The position numbers and the translations under genes were made by a program. A DNA stretch of 11,581 nucleotides from assembly GCA_019313105.1 (NCBI GenBank), contig JAFDBW010000055.1:1-11581 (forward strand). The letters run 5' to 3'. A model generated the notes under the pieces. That model made no database searches, had not been told where the DNA came from, and saw only the letters and a list, made by a program, of their open reading frames with translations. This stretch comes from Deltaproteobacteria bacterium. Lineage in GTDB: Bacteria; Desulfobacterota; Desulfuromonadia; Desulfuromonadales; BM103. This document shows positions 1-6,671 of the stretch, one piece after another (position 1 is the first letter of the stretch; each line of letters begins with the position of its first letter).

Positions 1-720
1 ACCGCCGGCTGGACCAGTTGCGGCAACTGCCACAGCGATCCGCCGCCGTTGGTCGACAATATCGATGCGAAGGTCCATAACGCCTGCGGCAGCTGCAATG
101 ACGCCGATGGCGGCCTGATCAGCACAGCGATCGGTAAGGACTTCACCACCGGCGGCAACTGCGAGACCTGCCACGGCGCAACCTGGGACACGATCCACAC
201 GACGGCTCCGGACCACACCTCGCTGGTCCAGGTCGCGACGACCGATTGTGCGAGCTGTCACAGCACGCCTCCACCGTTGGTCGACAACGCCGATCCGAAG
301 GTGCACAACGCTTGTGCCAGCTGTCATGATGCCACCAGCGGCGCCCTGATCAGTTCGGCGATCGGTAAGGACTTCACAACCGGCGGCGACTGCACCACCT
401 GTCACGGTACCGCTTGGGAGAGCTTGCACTTCACCAACAACAACGGCACGACTACGCACAACTCGCTGGTCACGGTCACAGCCACGACCGCTGGCTGGAC
501 CAACTGCGCCAGCTGTCACAGCGATCCGCCGCCGTTGACCGATGGCGCGGATGCCAAGGTGCACAACGCTTGCGCCAGCTGCCACGCAACCAACGGCAGC
601 CGGGTCAGCACCGCGGTGGGCAAAGACTTCACCACCGGCGGCAACTGCGAGACCTGTCACGGCACGGTTGCCGATTCGACAGCGTTCGCCTCGACGCACA
701 CGACCCATACGGCTTCGCAT
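1..720 (+). repeat. Three tandem heme-binding repeats (about 76-86 codons each)
   Basis: Units begin near 1, 229 and 487. Each has the same order: CxxCHS then PPPL, then AKVHNAC.SC or PKVHNAC.SC, then GKDFTTGG.C.TCHG. The three Cys motifs start at 19/85/160, 247/313/391 and 505/571/646, so the spacing between the first two is always 66 bases and the next is 75, 78 and 75. Unit boundaries are approximate. Units 1 and 3 are very close at DNA level around the first motif, which suggests recent duplication. Unit 1 is complete at the window edge, so more copies may lie upstream. Confidence 0.85.
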
Positions 721-1581
721 ACCGTTTCGGTGGGCGGTGACCAGTCGAACGGTCAGCTCTGCAGCAATTGTCATGTCGTGTCGACCTGGGCTGAGATCGA
801 AGGCACCGAGCATAACGTGGCCACCAACGGCTCCGGTTCCTGCGCCACCTGTCACAACAGCTCGACGCAAACGGTCATCGACGTGATCGCAGCGGGCGCA
901 GCAACCACCTGTCTCGATTGCCATACGGACAAGACAGCGGCTCACGGCAGTGTCGACCATGTCGCGACTACGTATGTGACGGTCGGCGGCACGCAAGAGT
1001 ACTACGGCACCACCTGCGCCAGCTGTCATGATCCGGGTGGCGCTGAAAATGCAACCGTCGATGTCACGCATGGTGGCGACTGCTCTCTCTGCCACACCAC
1101 TGTGCCGAACCTGCAGCCTGGACTCCCGACCGGCGGTGGCCCCAACGACTGCGTGAACTGTCACACCGGGGGCGTACATACCTTGTGGGGCCGCTTCCAG
1201 GATACCTGCGCTGGCGATTACGGTCCCGAATCGTGTCACGCGACATTCCAGGGGCCGGGGACATCAGTGCATGATGCCCACAATGTTAACTGGGATACGC
1301 CTGCAGATGATGAAATAGACCGGGCTAATGCCACCGTTGGTGTCGACGACCAGCCGATGGTCTTCCCTTATGGAACGGCTCCGGATTACTGGCAGCCCAA
1401 CTGGCCCCTGACTCCCACGTGCGGCACCTGCCATACGTCGTATTCGAATCCGCTAGTCACGGCAGATGGTGTGGGATGTAACGTCTGCCATAAATTCAAG
1501 ACCAACAAGAAGGAGTTCATGCATACCTACCATGAGGGAGACATGGCGATCGACTGCCAGTACTGCCACTACAACGATTAA
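1..1581 (+). CDS. Multiheme c-type cytochrome, 5' end missing
   Basis: The frame is open from base 1 with no start in view, so this is the C-terminal 526 residues of a longer protein; a TTG at 49 is not a credible start because a CGNCH heme motif lies upstream at 19-33. There are 17 canonical CxxCH motifs (starting at 19, 160, 247, 313, 391, 505, 571, 646, 760, 841, 910, 1015, 1081, 1150, 1420, 1477 and 1555), one degenerate CGSCN at 85 and a CX8CH at 1207. Each CxxCH should hold a covalent heme c attached after Sec export, so the protein should be periplasmic or extracellular. Spare His residues between motifs are likely distal ligands. The first 720 bases are three tandem repeats rich in Thr, Asp and Gly. 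No C-terminal anchor is visible. Such proteins carry electrons to extracellular acceptors in Geobacter-like bacteria. The exact family is not recognised. Confidence 0.95.
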   Translation, partial: TAGWTSCGNCHSDPPPLVDNIDAKVHNACGSCNDADGGLISTAIGKDFTTGGNCETCHGATWDTIHTTAPDHTSLVQVATTDCASCHSTPPPLVDNADPKVHNACASCHDATSGALISSAIGKDFTTGGDCTTCHGTAWESLHFTNNNGTTTHNSLVTVTATTAGWTNCASCHSDPPPLTDGADAKVHNACASCHATNGSRVSTAVGKDFTTGGNCETCHGTVADSTAFASTHTTHTASHTVSVGGDQSNGQLCSNCHVVSTWAEIEGTEHNVATNGSGSCATCHNSSTQTVIDVIAAGAATTCLDCHTDKTAAHGSVDHVATTYVTVGGTQEYYGTTCASCHDPGGAENATVDVTHGGDCSLCHTTVPNLQPGLPTGGGPNDCVNCHTGGVHTLWGRFQDTCAGDYGPESCHATFQGPGTSVHDAHNVNWDTPADDEIDRANATVGVDDQPMVFPYGTAPDYWQPNWPLTPTCGTCHTSYSNPLVTADGVGCNVCHKFKTNKKEFMHTYHEGDMAIDCQYCHYND

Positions 1582-1629
1582 CAACGGAAGATAAAATCAG
1601 TAGATATTGATAAATCACAACAAGGTAGA

Positions 1630-1668
1630 AAAAGGATGGCCCGTCCGAATCGGACGGGCCATCCTTTT
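1630..1668 (+). terminator. Rho-independent terminator after the cytochrome gene
   Basis: A perfect 18-bp inverted repeat (arms 1630-1647 and 1651-1668) surrounds the 3-nt loop AAT. The arms are GC-rich inside and end in AAAA/TTTT, so the hairpin could act in both directions. It lies 49 bases after the cytochrome stop codon. Confidence 0.9.
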
Positions 1669-1969
1669 CTGTCAAAGACAGCACAATTTAATATCCTGCT
1701 TAAACAGGCTCATACCGAACAAAGCAGCACCACCTAATAAATCACCCCTTCTCAAGAAGAAATTACATTAAGCCCATCAGACTTATCTCTATAGTGGCTG
1801 CTGCCAGTATTGGCGAATTATTAATCATATCTCTTGAGAAAGCTTACAGGAAATTATTTTCAATACTGATGGTTGCATATTGGTGCGTTGATCGATTGGC
1901 GTTTTTAGCGCTTGATCCAAAATTCCCATGATCGAAATATATTGCATCCAGCTTGCCTGCAGCGCGAAC
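1669..1969. other. AT-rich intergenic stretch, no gene seen
   Basis: This stretch lies between the cytochrome terminator and the 3' end of the flavin reductase gene on the opposite strand. It is clearly more AT-rich than the flanks, with stops in all frames and no tRNA-like fold. An 8-bp inverted repeat (CAGTATTG at 1805-1812, CAATACTG at 1861-1868) is the only structure I see, and at 48 nt separation it may be chance. No convincing terminator for the minus-strand gene was found. Confidence 0.5.
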
Positions 1970-2479
1970 TCACTCGCATGACAACGGGCTCAAAGGTTGG
2001 ATCGCACAAAGGTCTTTGATTTCTACCGCTGCCATGCTGACCAGCCCTTTGTGCAGGTGGACCACCTCGCCTCTCAACACGGTATCGTAACCCGAATCGA
2101 GCAATCTCCCGCCAACGCATTCGATTTGCACTGCGCAATCAGTGAGACGGGGTGCCGCAACAGAGACTCCTCTGCGACATGCTTGCTGCAGGTCGGCGCG
2201 AGCATCTAGGCAGAGTTTTCCCTGAGCTATCAGGTCGCGGATAATTTGCAAGCCTGGTTCGGACGGAACATTAAAAACGAAGTCTCCGCCCTGCCATAAT
2301 CGTGACAGGGCACTGTATCGTCCATGCCACGCCATTCTGATGCAGGAGCCATCACCACCGATCAGGGCGACCCACGAAGTCACCAAGGCGACGGGGGTAT
2401 GATCTGGCGCATACCAACTGATCAACCCGGCCGGGAACCACGGGACGGCAGGCTTGATTTCGTATTCGGTCTCGACCAT
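1970..2479 (-). CDS. Flavin reductase-like (flavoredoxin-type) FMN-binding protein
   Basis: 169 residues from the ATG at 2479. The frame is open further upstream to 2566, but AAAGG lies 8 bases before this ATG and the family-like sequence begins here. The layout fits the flavin reductase-like domain: an early strand TPVALVTSW (residues 28-36), GGDFVFNVPSE (64-74) where the flavin phosphate is usually held, and a C-terminal strand region with DTVLRGEVVHLH (132-143). Members bind FMN and pass electrons between NAD(P)H or ferredoxin and small acceptors in the cytoplasm. The C-terminus is short and lacks the usual closing GGxY-like segment, so it may be diverged or trimmed. Cys residues are frequent (7 of 169). 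It is divergent from the Rrf2 gene across a 140-bp region. The substrate cannot be assigned. Confidence 0.75.
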   Translation of the reverse strand: MVETEYEIKPAVPWFPAGLISWYAPDHTPVALVTSWVALIGGDGSCIRMAWHGRYSALSRLWQGGDFVFNVPSEPGLQIIRDLIAQGKLCLDARADLQQACRRGVSVAAPRLTDCAVQIECVGGRLLDSGYDTVLRGEVVHLHKGLVSMAAVEIKDLCAIQPLSPLSCE

Positions 2480-2510
2480 AAAAAACCTTTTCGTGCAGGC
2501 TGCGCTGAAT

Positions 2511-2537
2511 ACTATAAAACATTTTCTGACTGGGCAA
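2511..2537 (-). promoter_or_regulatory. Possible promoter of the flavin reductase gene
   Basis: On the minus strand a TATAGT box (plus-strand 2511-2516) follows TTGCCC (plus-strand 2532-2537) after 15 bases. The -10 is good, but the -35 is weak and closer than the ideal 17. It lies about 35 bases upstream of the ATG at 2479. Confidence 0.35.
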
Positions 2538-2559
2538 CAGGTCAGCGGCAACTTAATTC

Positions 2560-2592
2560 TTGACAAACAAAATAGACTTTACTAAGTATTTT
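2560..2592 (+). promoter_or_regulatory. Probable Rrf2-cysK promoter with overlapping imperfect palindrome
   Basis: A perfect TTGACA at 2560-2565 lies about 55 bases upstream of the Rrf2 start. A -10 at the correct distance is poor (TAAGTA at 2583-2588). Over that region sits an imperfect inverted repeat: ACTT (2576-2579), TACT, AAGT (2584-2587), with further A-T pairing outside. Rrf2 regulators often repress their own promoter from such sites, so this is a reasonable operator candidate, but no known family consensus was matched. Confidence 0.4.
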
Positions 2593-2619
2593 ACCAACGA
2601 ATTTTTTAGGAGATTACCA

Positions 2620-3087
2620 ATGCGCTTATCCACCAAGAGCCGCTACGGACTGCGAGCCCTCTTTGACATGGCATATCACGCCGGCACCCTGCCGGCGCAA
2701 ATCAAGGACATCAGCCGCCGGCAGAACATCTCGCCACGCTACCTGGAGCAGATATTCCAGGACCTCAAACGCGGCGGTCTGCTGAAAAGCCGGAGGGGGC
2801 CACAAGGGGGATATTTCCTTTCCCGCAAACCGAATGAAATCAACGTCCAGCAGATCATCATGGCCGCCGAGGGCGAAATGGCCCTGGTTGATTGTGTCAA
2901 ATCCGGCAAGGGCTGCAAAAAACAGTGCGAGTTCGACAATGAGTGTGTCACTCAGAAAATCTGGATGGAAGCAAGCAAGCGCCTGAATGACTACCTCAGC
3001 TCGGTGACACTGAAAGACCTTTGTGATGACGCGAAGGCCATGGGCATGGAAAAAGAGTTGGACCATCGCTTCATGTACTTCATCTAA
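2620..3087 (+). CDS. Rrf2/IscR-family transcriptional regulator
   Basis: 155 residues from the ATG at 2620, chosen because AGGAG (2608-2612) precedes it and the family start MRLSTKSRYGLRAL follows directly. Residues 1-70 are the winged helix: ISPRYLEQIFQDL is the recognition helix and GGLLKSRRGPQGGYFL (52-67) the wing. Four cysteines cluster at 92, 99, 103 and 109, the position where IscR, NsrR and RsrR bind an iron-sulfur cluster, although the spacing differs from the IscR C-X5-C-X5-C pattern. It probably senses cluster or cysteine status and acts as a dimeric DNA-binding repressor. The gene is 30 bases upstream of cysK on the same strand with no terminator between, so cysK is the obvious target. 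A CymR-like role sensing cysteine synthase is possible but not shown. Confidence 0.9.
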   Translation: MRLSTKSRYGLRALFDMAYHAGTLPAQIKDISRRQNISPRYLEQIFQDLKRGGLLKSRRGPQGGYFLSRKPNEINVQQIIMAAEGEMALVDCVKSGKGCKKQCEFDNECVTQKIWMEASKRLNDYLSSVTLKDLCDDAKAMGMEKELDHRFMYFI

Positions 3088-3117
3088 CAGCTATAACTCC
3101 AATGAGAGGTTTAACCA

Positions 3118-4029
3118 ATGGTTGTTAAATTTTCTTCAGAGCTTGACCGTATCGGCAACACGCCACTGGTAAAGATCAGCACTCCGCAAGGTTCAGCGGC
3201 CATCTGGGGAAAACTCGAAAGTGCCAACCCGGGCGGCAGTGTCAAGGACCGCATCGCCAAAGCCATGATCGAACAGGCTGAGAAAGACGACCTGATCAAG
3301 CCCGGCGATGTGATTGTCGAACCGACCAGCGGCAATACCGGCATTGGCATTTCCCTGGTCGGCACGATCAAGGGCTACCAGGTGGTCCTGACTATGCCCG
3401 ACACCATGTCCATGGAAAGGCGCCGCTTGCTTGGAGCTTTCGGTGCTGAACTCATCCTCACCCCTGGGGCAAAAGGGATGCGCGGGGCGATCGAAAAAGC
3501 CGAGGAGATTGCGGCCGAGCGGAAAGCATTCATGCCGCAACAGTTCTGCAACCCTGCCAATCCAAAGGTTCACTTGGAGACGACCGGACCGGAGATTTTA
3601 CGCGATCTCGATAATCAGGTTGATGCGCTGGTCGCCGGTGTTGGCACCGGCGGCACGATTACCGGCGCCGGCCAGGCCATTAAAAATCAAAACCCGGATG
3701 TCCTGATTGTTGCCGTAGAACCTGCGGATTCGGCGGTTCTCTCCGGAGGAGAACCGGGCCCGCACAAGATCCAGGGGATCGGCGCCGGATTTGTCCCGGA
3801 TGTCCTTAATACGGCTATCTACTCACGGATCATCACGGTCAGCAATGAGGACGCGATGCAGACGGCCAGGGGGCTGGCTCGCGACGAAGGGATTTTCGTC
3901 GGCATATCTGCCGGAGCAAATGTTTTCGCTGCCCGGCAGGTCGCTGCACAATTGGGTCAGGGGCAGAACGTGGTGACGATCCTCTGCGATACCGGAGAGC
4001 GCTATCTCTCGACCAACATCTTCGATTAA
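3118..4029 (+). CDS. cysK: Cysteine synthase A (O-acetylserine sulfhydrylase)
   Basis: 303 residues, normal length for CysK. It makes L-cysteine from O-acetylserine and sulfide using pyridoxal phosphate in the cytoplasm. Visible landmarks: GNTPLV near the start (13-18), the PLP lysine K43 in GGSVKDR, the substrate loop PTSGNTG (69-75), the phosphate-binding loop GTGGT (176-180), and the C-terminal SAG (264-266) and CDTGERYLST (290-299). GAGAGG at 3104-3109 is 8 bases before the ATG. It follows the Rrf2 gene by 30 bases and probably shares its promoter, so expression should follow the sulfur or Fe-S state sensed by that regulator. A hairpin ends the unit 31 bases after the stop. A CysM-type enzyme is less likely given the typical CysK motifs. 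Confidence 0.95.
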   Translation: MVVKFSSELDRIGNTPLVKISTPQGSAAIWGKLESANPGGSVKDRIAKAMIEQAEKDDLIKPGDVIVEPTSGNTGIGISLVGTIKGYQVVLTMPDTMSMERRRLLGAFGAELILTPGAKGMRGAIEKAEEIAAERKAFMPQQFCNPANPKVHLETTGPEILRDLDNQVDALVAGVGTGGTITGAGQAIKNQNPDVLIVAVEPADSAVLSGGEPGPHKIQGIGAGFVPDVLNTAIYSRIITVSNEDAMQTARGLARDEGIFVGISAGANVFAARQVAAQLGQGQNVVTILCDTGERYLSTNIFD

Positions 4030-4060
4030 GTAGTCAATCACCAACCCAGAGATCATACAG

Positions 4061-4090
4061 CCTCCGGCCTGAGGGCCGGAGGTCTTCCTT
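4061..4090 (+). terminator. Hairpin terminator or attenuator between cysK and larE
   Basis: A perfect 9-bp GC-rich stem (4061-4069 and 4074-4082) with loop TGAG is followed by TCTTCCTT, a weak T-rich tail. The 3' arm contains GGAGG (4078-4082), the only ribosome-binding-like sequence before larE, 14 bases from its ATG. The hairpin could terminate, limit read-through, or hide that site. Confidence 0.65.
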
Positions 4091-4096
4091 AATCTT

Positions 4097-4918
4097 ATGT
4101 CAATTGAATCAAAAAACCAGAAGCTGAGAGAGCTGCTCACGGAACTCGGCTCCGCCGTCGTCGCCTTTTCCGGCGGCGTAGACTCCACATTTCTCCTCTA
4201 CATGGCCCGGGAAGTCCTCGGCGCAGACAAGGTGGTTGCCCTGACCGCCACCTCGCCGACCTACCCCAGCCATGAATTCAACGAGAGTGTCCGACTGGCC
4301 GGAGAACTCGGCATCCGGCAGGTCGTCGTTGACAGCAATGAGCTGGAGATCCCCGGCTTTGCCGAGAATCCGCCGCAACGCTGTTACCATTGCAAGAAAG
4401 AATTGTTTGATATCTGCCTGGGCAAGGCCCGGGAATTAGGTTATGCGGTCGTCCTGGACGGCTCGAACCTCGATGACCTCGACGACTATCGCCCCGGGCG
4501 GCAAGCGGCCATGGAGCTGAAAATCCGCTCGCCCCTGCTCGAAGCCGGGCTGACCAAGGAAGAGATCCGCACCTTAAGCCGGGGAATCGGCCTGAGCACC
4601 GCCGACAAACAACCATTTGCCTGCCTTGCATCACGTTTTCCCTATGGAACACGGATTACCGCGGAACGCCTGCAGCAGATCGACCGATGCGAAACATTCA
4701 TGCGCGAAAACGGTTTTCACACCTTCCGGGTCCGCTACCATGGCGACACAGCCCGCATCGAGGTTGGCCTTGACGAACTGGAGAGAATCATCGATGATGA
4801 GATGCGCGGCAGGGTATTGACCGAATTCAAGGAGGCCGGTTTCACATATGTCGCCCTGGATTTGCAGGGGTACCGGACCGGCAGCATGAATGAGGGAACA
4901 GCCTTGGACAATAGCTGA
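4097..4918 (+). CDS. larE: LarE-type ATP-dependent sacrificial sulfur transferase
   Basis: 273 residues, usual for LarE. The family activates a carboxylate of the pyridine cofactor precursor with ATP and transfers sulfur, in the founding member from its own cysteine, to build the nickel-pincer cofactor of lactate racemase. Visible here: the PP-loop SGGVDS (25-30), RCYHCKKELF (95-104), DGSNLDDLDDYRPGR (121-135) and KQPFACLASRFPYGTRIT (171-188). The cysteine in that last motif is residue 176, matching the sacrificial Cys176 known from the Lactobacillus plantarum enzyme. No larA, larB or larC is in the window, so the acceptor may be another LarA-like enzyme's cofactor or a different molecule. 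The start is the ATG at 4097; its only ribosome site is GGAGG 14 bases upstream, inside a hairpin. The next gene follows after 23 bases. Confidence 0.9.
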   Translation: MSIESKNQKLRELLTELGSAVVAFSGGVDSTFLLYMAREVLGADKVVALTATSPTYPSHEFNESVRLAGELGIRQVVVDSNELEIPGFAENPPQRCYHCKKELFDICLGKARELGYAVVLDGSNLDDLDDYRPGRQAAMELKIRSPLLEAGLTKEEIRTLSRGIGLSTADKQPFACLASRFPYGTRITAERLQQIDRCETFMRENGFHTFRVRYHGDTARIEVGLDELERIIDDEMRGRVLTEFKEAGFTYVALDLQGYRTGSMNEGTALDNS

Positions 4919-4941
4919 GCGACACTGGCCATGGAGGAGCT

Positions 4942-5367
4942 ATGACACACATCAGGACCATGATGGCTGTTTGCTTCTGCGCCGGCCTGCTTGGCGCACT
5001 CTGCAGCAGCTTGATTACCTGGAAAGCGGGGCAACTGGGGTTGCCCGCCCTGCTCGATGTCCGCATGGCACCGTCGCTGACCCTGGCGTGGCTCTACTCA
5101 CGCCTAATTTGGGGCGGTTTGTGGGGTCTGGCCTATTTTCTTGCCGTCGGGCCACTCAAATCACGCCGCCACTGGGTCCGTAAAGGCCTTTGGATAAGCC
5201 TTTTTCCCACCCTTTTCCAACTCCTGGTTGTCTACCCGCAGATGACCGGTCATGACTGGATGGGTCTTGACCTGGGCCAGTTCACCCCTTTATTTGTCCT
5301 GCTCTACAACCTGGTCTGGGGATTCTTTACCGGAATGTTCTGCCGTATCCTGTGGGGACGCGGGTGA
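4942..5367 (+). CDS. Hypothetical four-helix inner-membrane protein
   Basis: 141 residues, family not recognised. Four hydrophobic stretches are clear: about 7-27, 46-70, 82-98 and 115-137. Short charged segments, for example KSRRHWVRK (73-81), separate them and suggest the loop after helix 2 is cytoplasmic. The loop before helix 4 holds YPQMTGHDWMGLDLGQFTP. There is no enzymatic motif. GGAGG at 4933-4937 lies 4 bases before the ATG; a second ATG pair at 4960 and 4963 has a poorer site. It lies between larE (23-base gap) and the nuclease (4-base overlap), so the three are probably co-transcribed. What the membrane protein does for either neighbour cannot be read. Confidence 0.8.
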   Translation: MTHIRTMMAVCFCAGLLGALCSSLITWKAGQLGLPALLDVRMAPSLTLAWLYSRLIWGGLWGLAYFLAVGPLKSRRHWVRKGLWISLFPTLFQLLVVYPQMTGHDWMGLDLGQFTPLFVLLYNLVWGFFTGMFCRILWGRG

Positions 5368-5873
5368 TCCGTCGCTTTTTCCTGGTTGTGCTTGCCGGGC
5401 TTCTGCTTGCCCTTCCAGCCTGCGCCGAAGAACCGATAGAACTGCTGCAGGGAACCGTTACCTGGGTCCACGATGGCGACACCCTTGAAATCGATACGCT
5501 AGGCAAGGTCCGCCTGATCGGTATCGATACACCGGAACGGCAGGCGTCCACTCGGGACATGTTCCTTGAAAAACAGGGCATTTCCGAAACCAGGCAACGT
5601 GAGATCTATCAAGAAGCGAAAAGGTTCAACATCAGACTGGTCAAGGGGCAGATGGTTTCTCTGTCCCTCGACCACCCGCCACGCGATCGTTATGGTCGCC
5701 TGCTGGCCTACGTTCACCTGCCGGACGGACGTCTCCTTAACCGCATCCTGCTTGAACAGGGGCTGGCCGTCGTCTACCGGAAATTCACCTTCAGAATGAA
5801 ACAAGATTTTCTCGATGCCGAACAGCAGGCGAAACAGGCCGGGGTCGGCTTGTGGGAGAAGGATAAGCTTTAG
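5364..5873 (+). CDS. Exported thermonuclease (SNase-like domain)
   Basis: 169 residues from the GTG at 5364, which overlaps the previous stop as GTGA and has GGGGA just upstream; a GTG at 5352 would add four residues. The N-terminus is a signal peptide (IRRFF, hydrophobic core, then LPACAEE). Cleavage may follow ACA, or the Cys may be lipidated, though Pro at -2 is atypical for a lipobox. The staphylococcal nuclease fold follows: VHDGDTLEI (about 35-43), VRLIGIDTPER (49-59) and RYGRLLAYVHLPDGRLLNRILLEQGLAVV (starting near 109). The catalytic set of the family is kept: Arg50, Asp37, Asp55, Glu58 and Arg112 by position. It should be a calcium-dependent nuclease cutting DNA or RNA outside the cytoplasm. 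It ends 15 bases from the convergent methyltransferase gene. Confidence 0.9.
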   Translation: MIRRFFLVVLAGLLLALPACAEEPIELLQGTVTWVHDGDTLEIDTLGKVRLIGIDTPERQASTRDMFLEKQGISETRQREIYQEAKRFNIRLVKGQMVSLSLDHPPRDRYGRLLAYVHLPDGRLLNRILLEQGLAVVYRKFTFRMKQDFLDAEQQAKQAGVGLWEKDKL

Positions 5874-5888
5874 GGCTTGAATCTGCTA

Positions 5889-6671
5889 TTATTCCGGCCT
5901 TCTGGCCGTGACCAACAGGCGATGGTTCATAAAACCATAGTCACCTTCTTTTTCGTGTGCAGAGAAACCACGCTGCATGGCGATTTCAACGAAACCCGCT
6001 TTACCGACCAGAGCCTCAAGAACCTCCGGCAGGAAAATCCGGATCGCATAAGTCTGATCACGCATCAAGCCCTGCTCCTTACAGATCACAACCTCGCGGG
6101 CACGGATATAATCCTCTTCAAGCTGTCTTTGACGGCAGACGATAATCCTGTCGTCGATTTCATGCCAGGCGTTCGGGTTGAACTTCTCCCTCACCACGAC
6201 ACCATCAGTGACATCGATCAGCACATGGCCACCAGGTTTCAACACCCGCATCACCTCCTGCATGATGCGCAGATCATCCACGGACTCCGGCATGTAGCCA
6301 AGGGAATTACCCAGGATCAGGACATGATCGTAAGTCTGGTCCTGCAAACCGCTGTCGGCGGCATCACCATGAACAAAATCAACCGGGAGCCCGGCCTTCA
6401 GAGCATTCGACCGGCCGTGTTCGAGCAGAACATGTGAATAATCGAGCACCGTGCAATGGCCATAGCCACGCTTTGCCAGTTCGAGGCTGTGGCGACCCTG
6501 GCCGCCGCACAGGTCGAGGATGGTGTGGCCCTTTGCCATGGGCAGTAATTTGCAAACCGCGTCAACCTCGCGGCGGGTGATATCATCGTCACACACCGAC
6601 CGGGCATCGGTCACCAGGTAGACGTCGTCGAACAGCGTCTTCCACCAGTCCGGCTTGACATCGATTTTCAT
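5889..6671 (-). CDS. Class I SAM-dependent methyltransferase, substrate unknown
   Basis: 260 residues. The Rossmann fold motifs are clear: motif I ILDLCGGQGRHS (51-62), the acidic end of strand 2 VLDYS (75-79), HGDAAD (101-106), the motif IV region LILGNSLGYM (118-127) and LKPGGHVLIDV (144-154). N-terminal WWKTLFDDVYL (9-19) and the C-terminal domain would define the substrate; I cannot name it. Its ATG overlaps the stop of the ATP-grasp gene (ATGA, 6668-6671) and GGAG lies 6 bases before the ATG inside that gene, so translation is coupled and the two products probably act on the same pathway. A small-molecule or peptide methyl acceptor is an inference only. The gene converges on the nuclease gene; the GC hairpin at 5895-5908 near its end is too weak to call a terminator. 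Confidence 0.85.
   Translation of the reverse strand: MKIDVKPDWWKTLFDDVYLVTDARSVCDDDITRREVDAVCKLLPMAKGHTILDLCGGQGRHSLELAKRGYGHCTVLDYSHVLLEHGRSNALKAGLPVDFVHGDAADSGLQDQTYDHVLILGNSLGYMPESVDDLRIMQEVMRVLKPGGHVLIDVTDGVVVREKFNPNAWHEIDDRIIVCRQRQLEEDYIRAREVVICKEQGLMRDQTYAIRIFLPEVLEALVGKAGFVEIAMQRGFSAHEKEGDYGFMNHRLLVTARRPE

Noticed and set aside
1..720. Regularly spaced repeats as a possible CRISPR array
   Set aside because: The units are about 230-260 bases, in frame, and encode heme motifs; there are no short direct repeats with unique spacers.
2626..3066. Minus-strand open frame of 146 codons
   Set aside because: It is opposite the Rrf2 gene, with no recognisable domain and no start signal.
5877..6437. 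Long plus-strand open frame of 186 codons
   Set aside because: It lies entirely opposite the methyltransferase, whose motifs are unmistakable, and has no family-like sequence or ribosome site.
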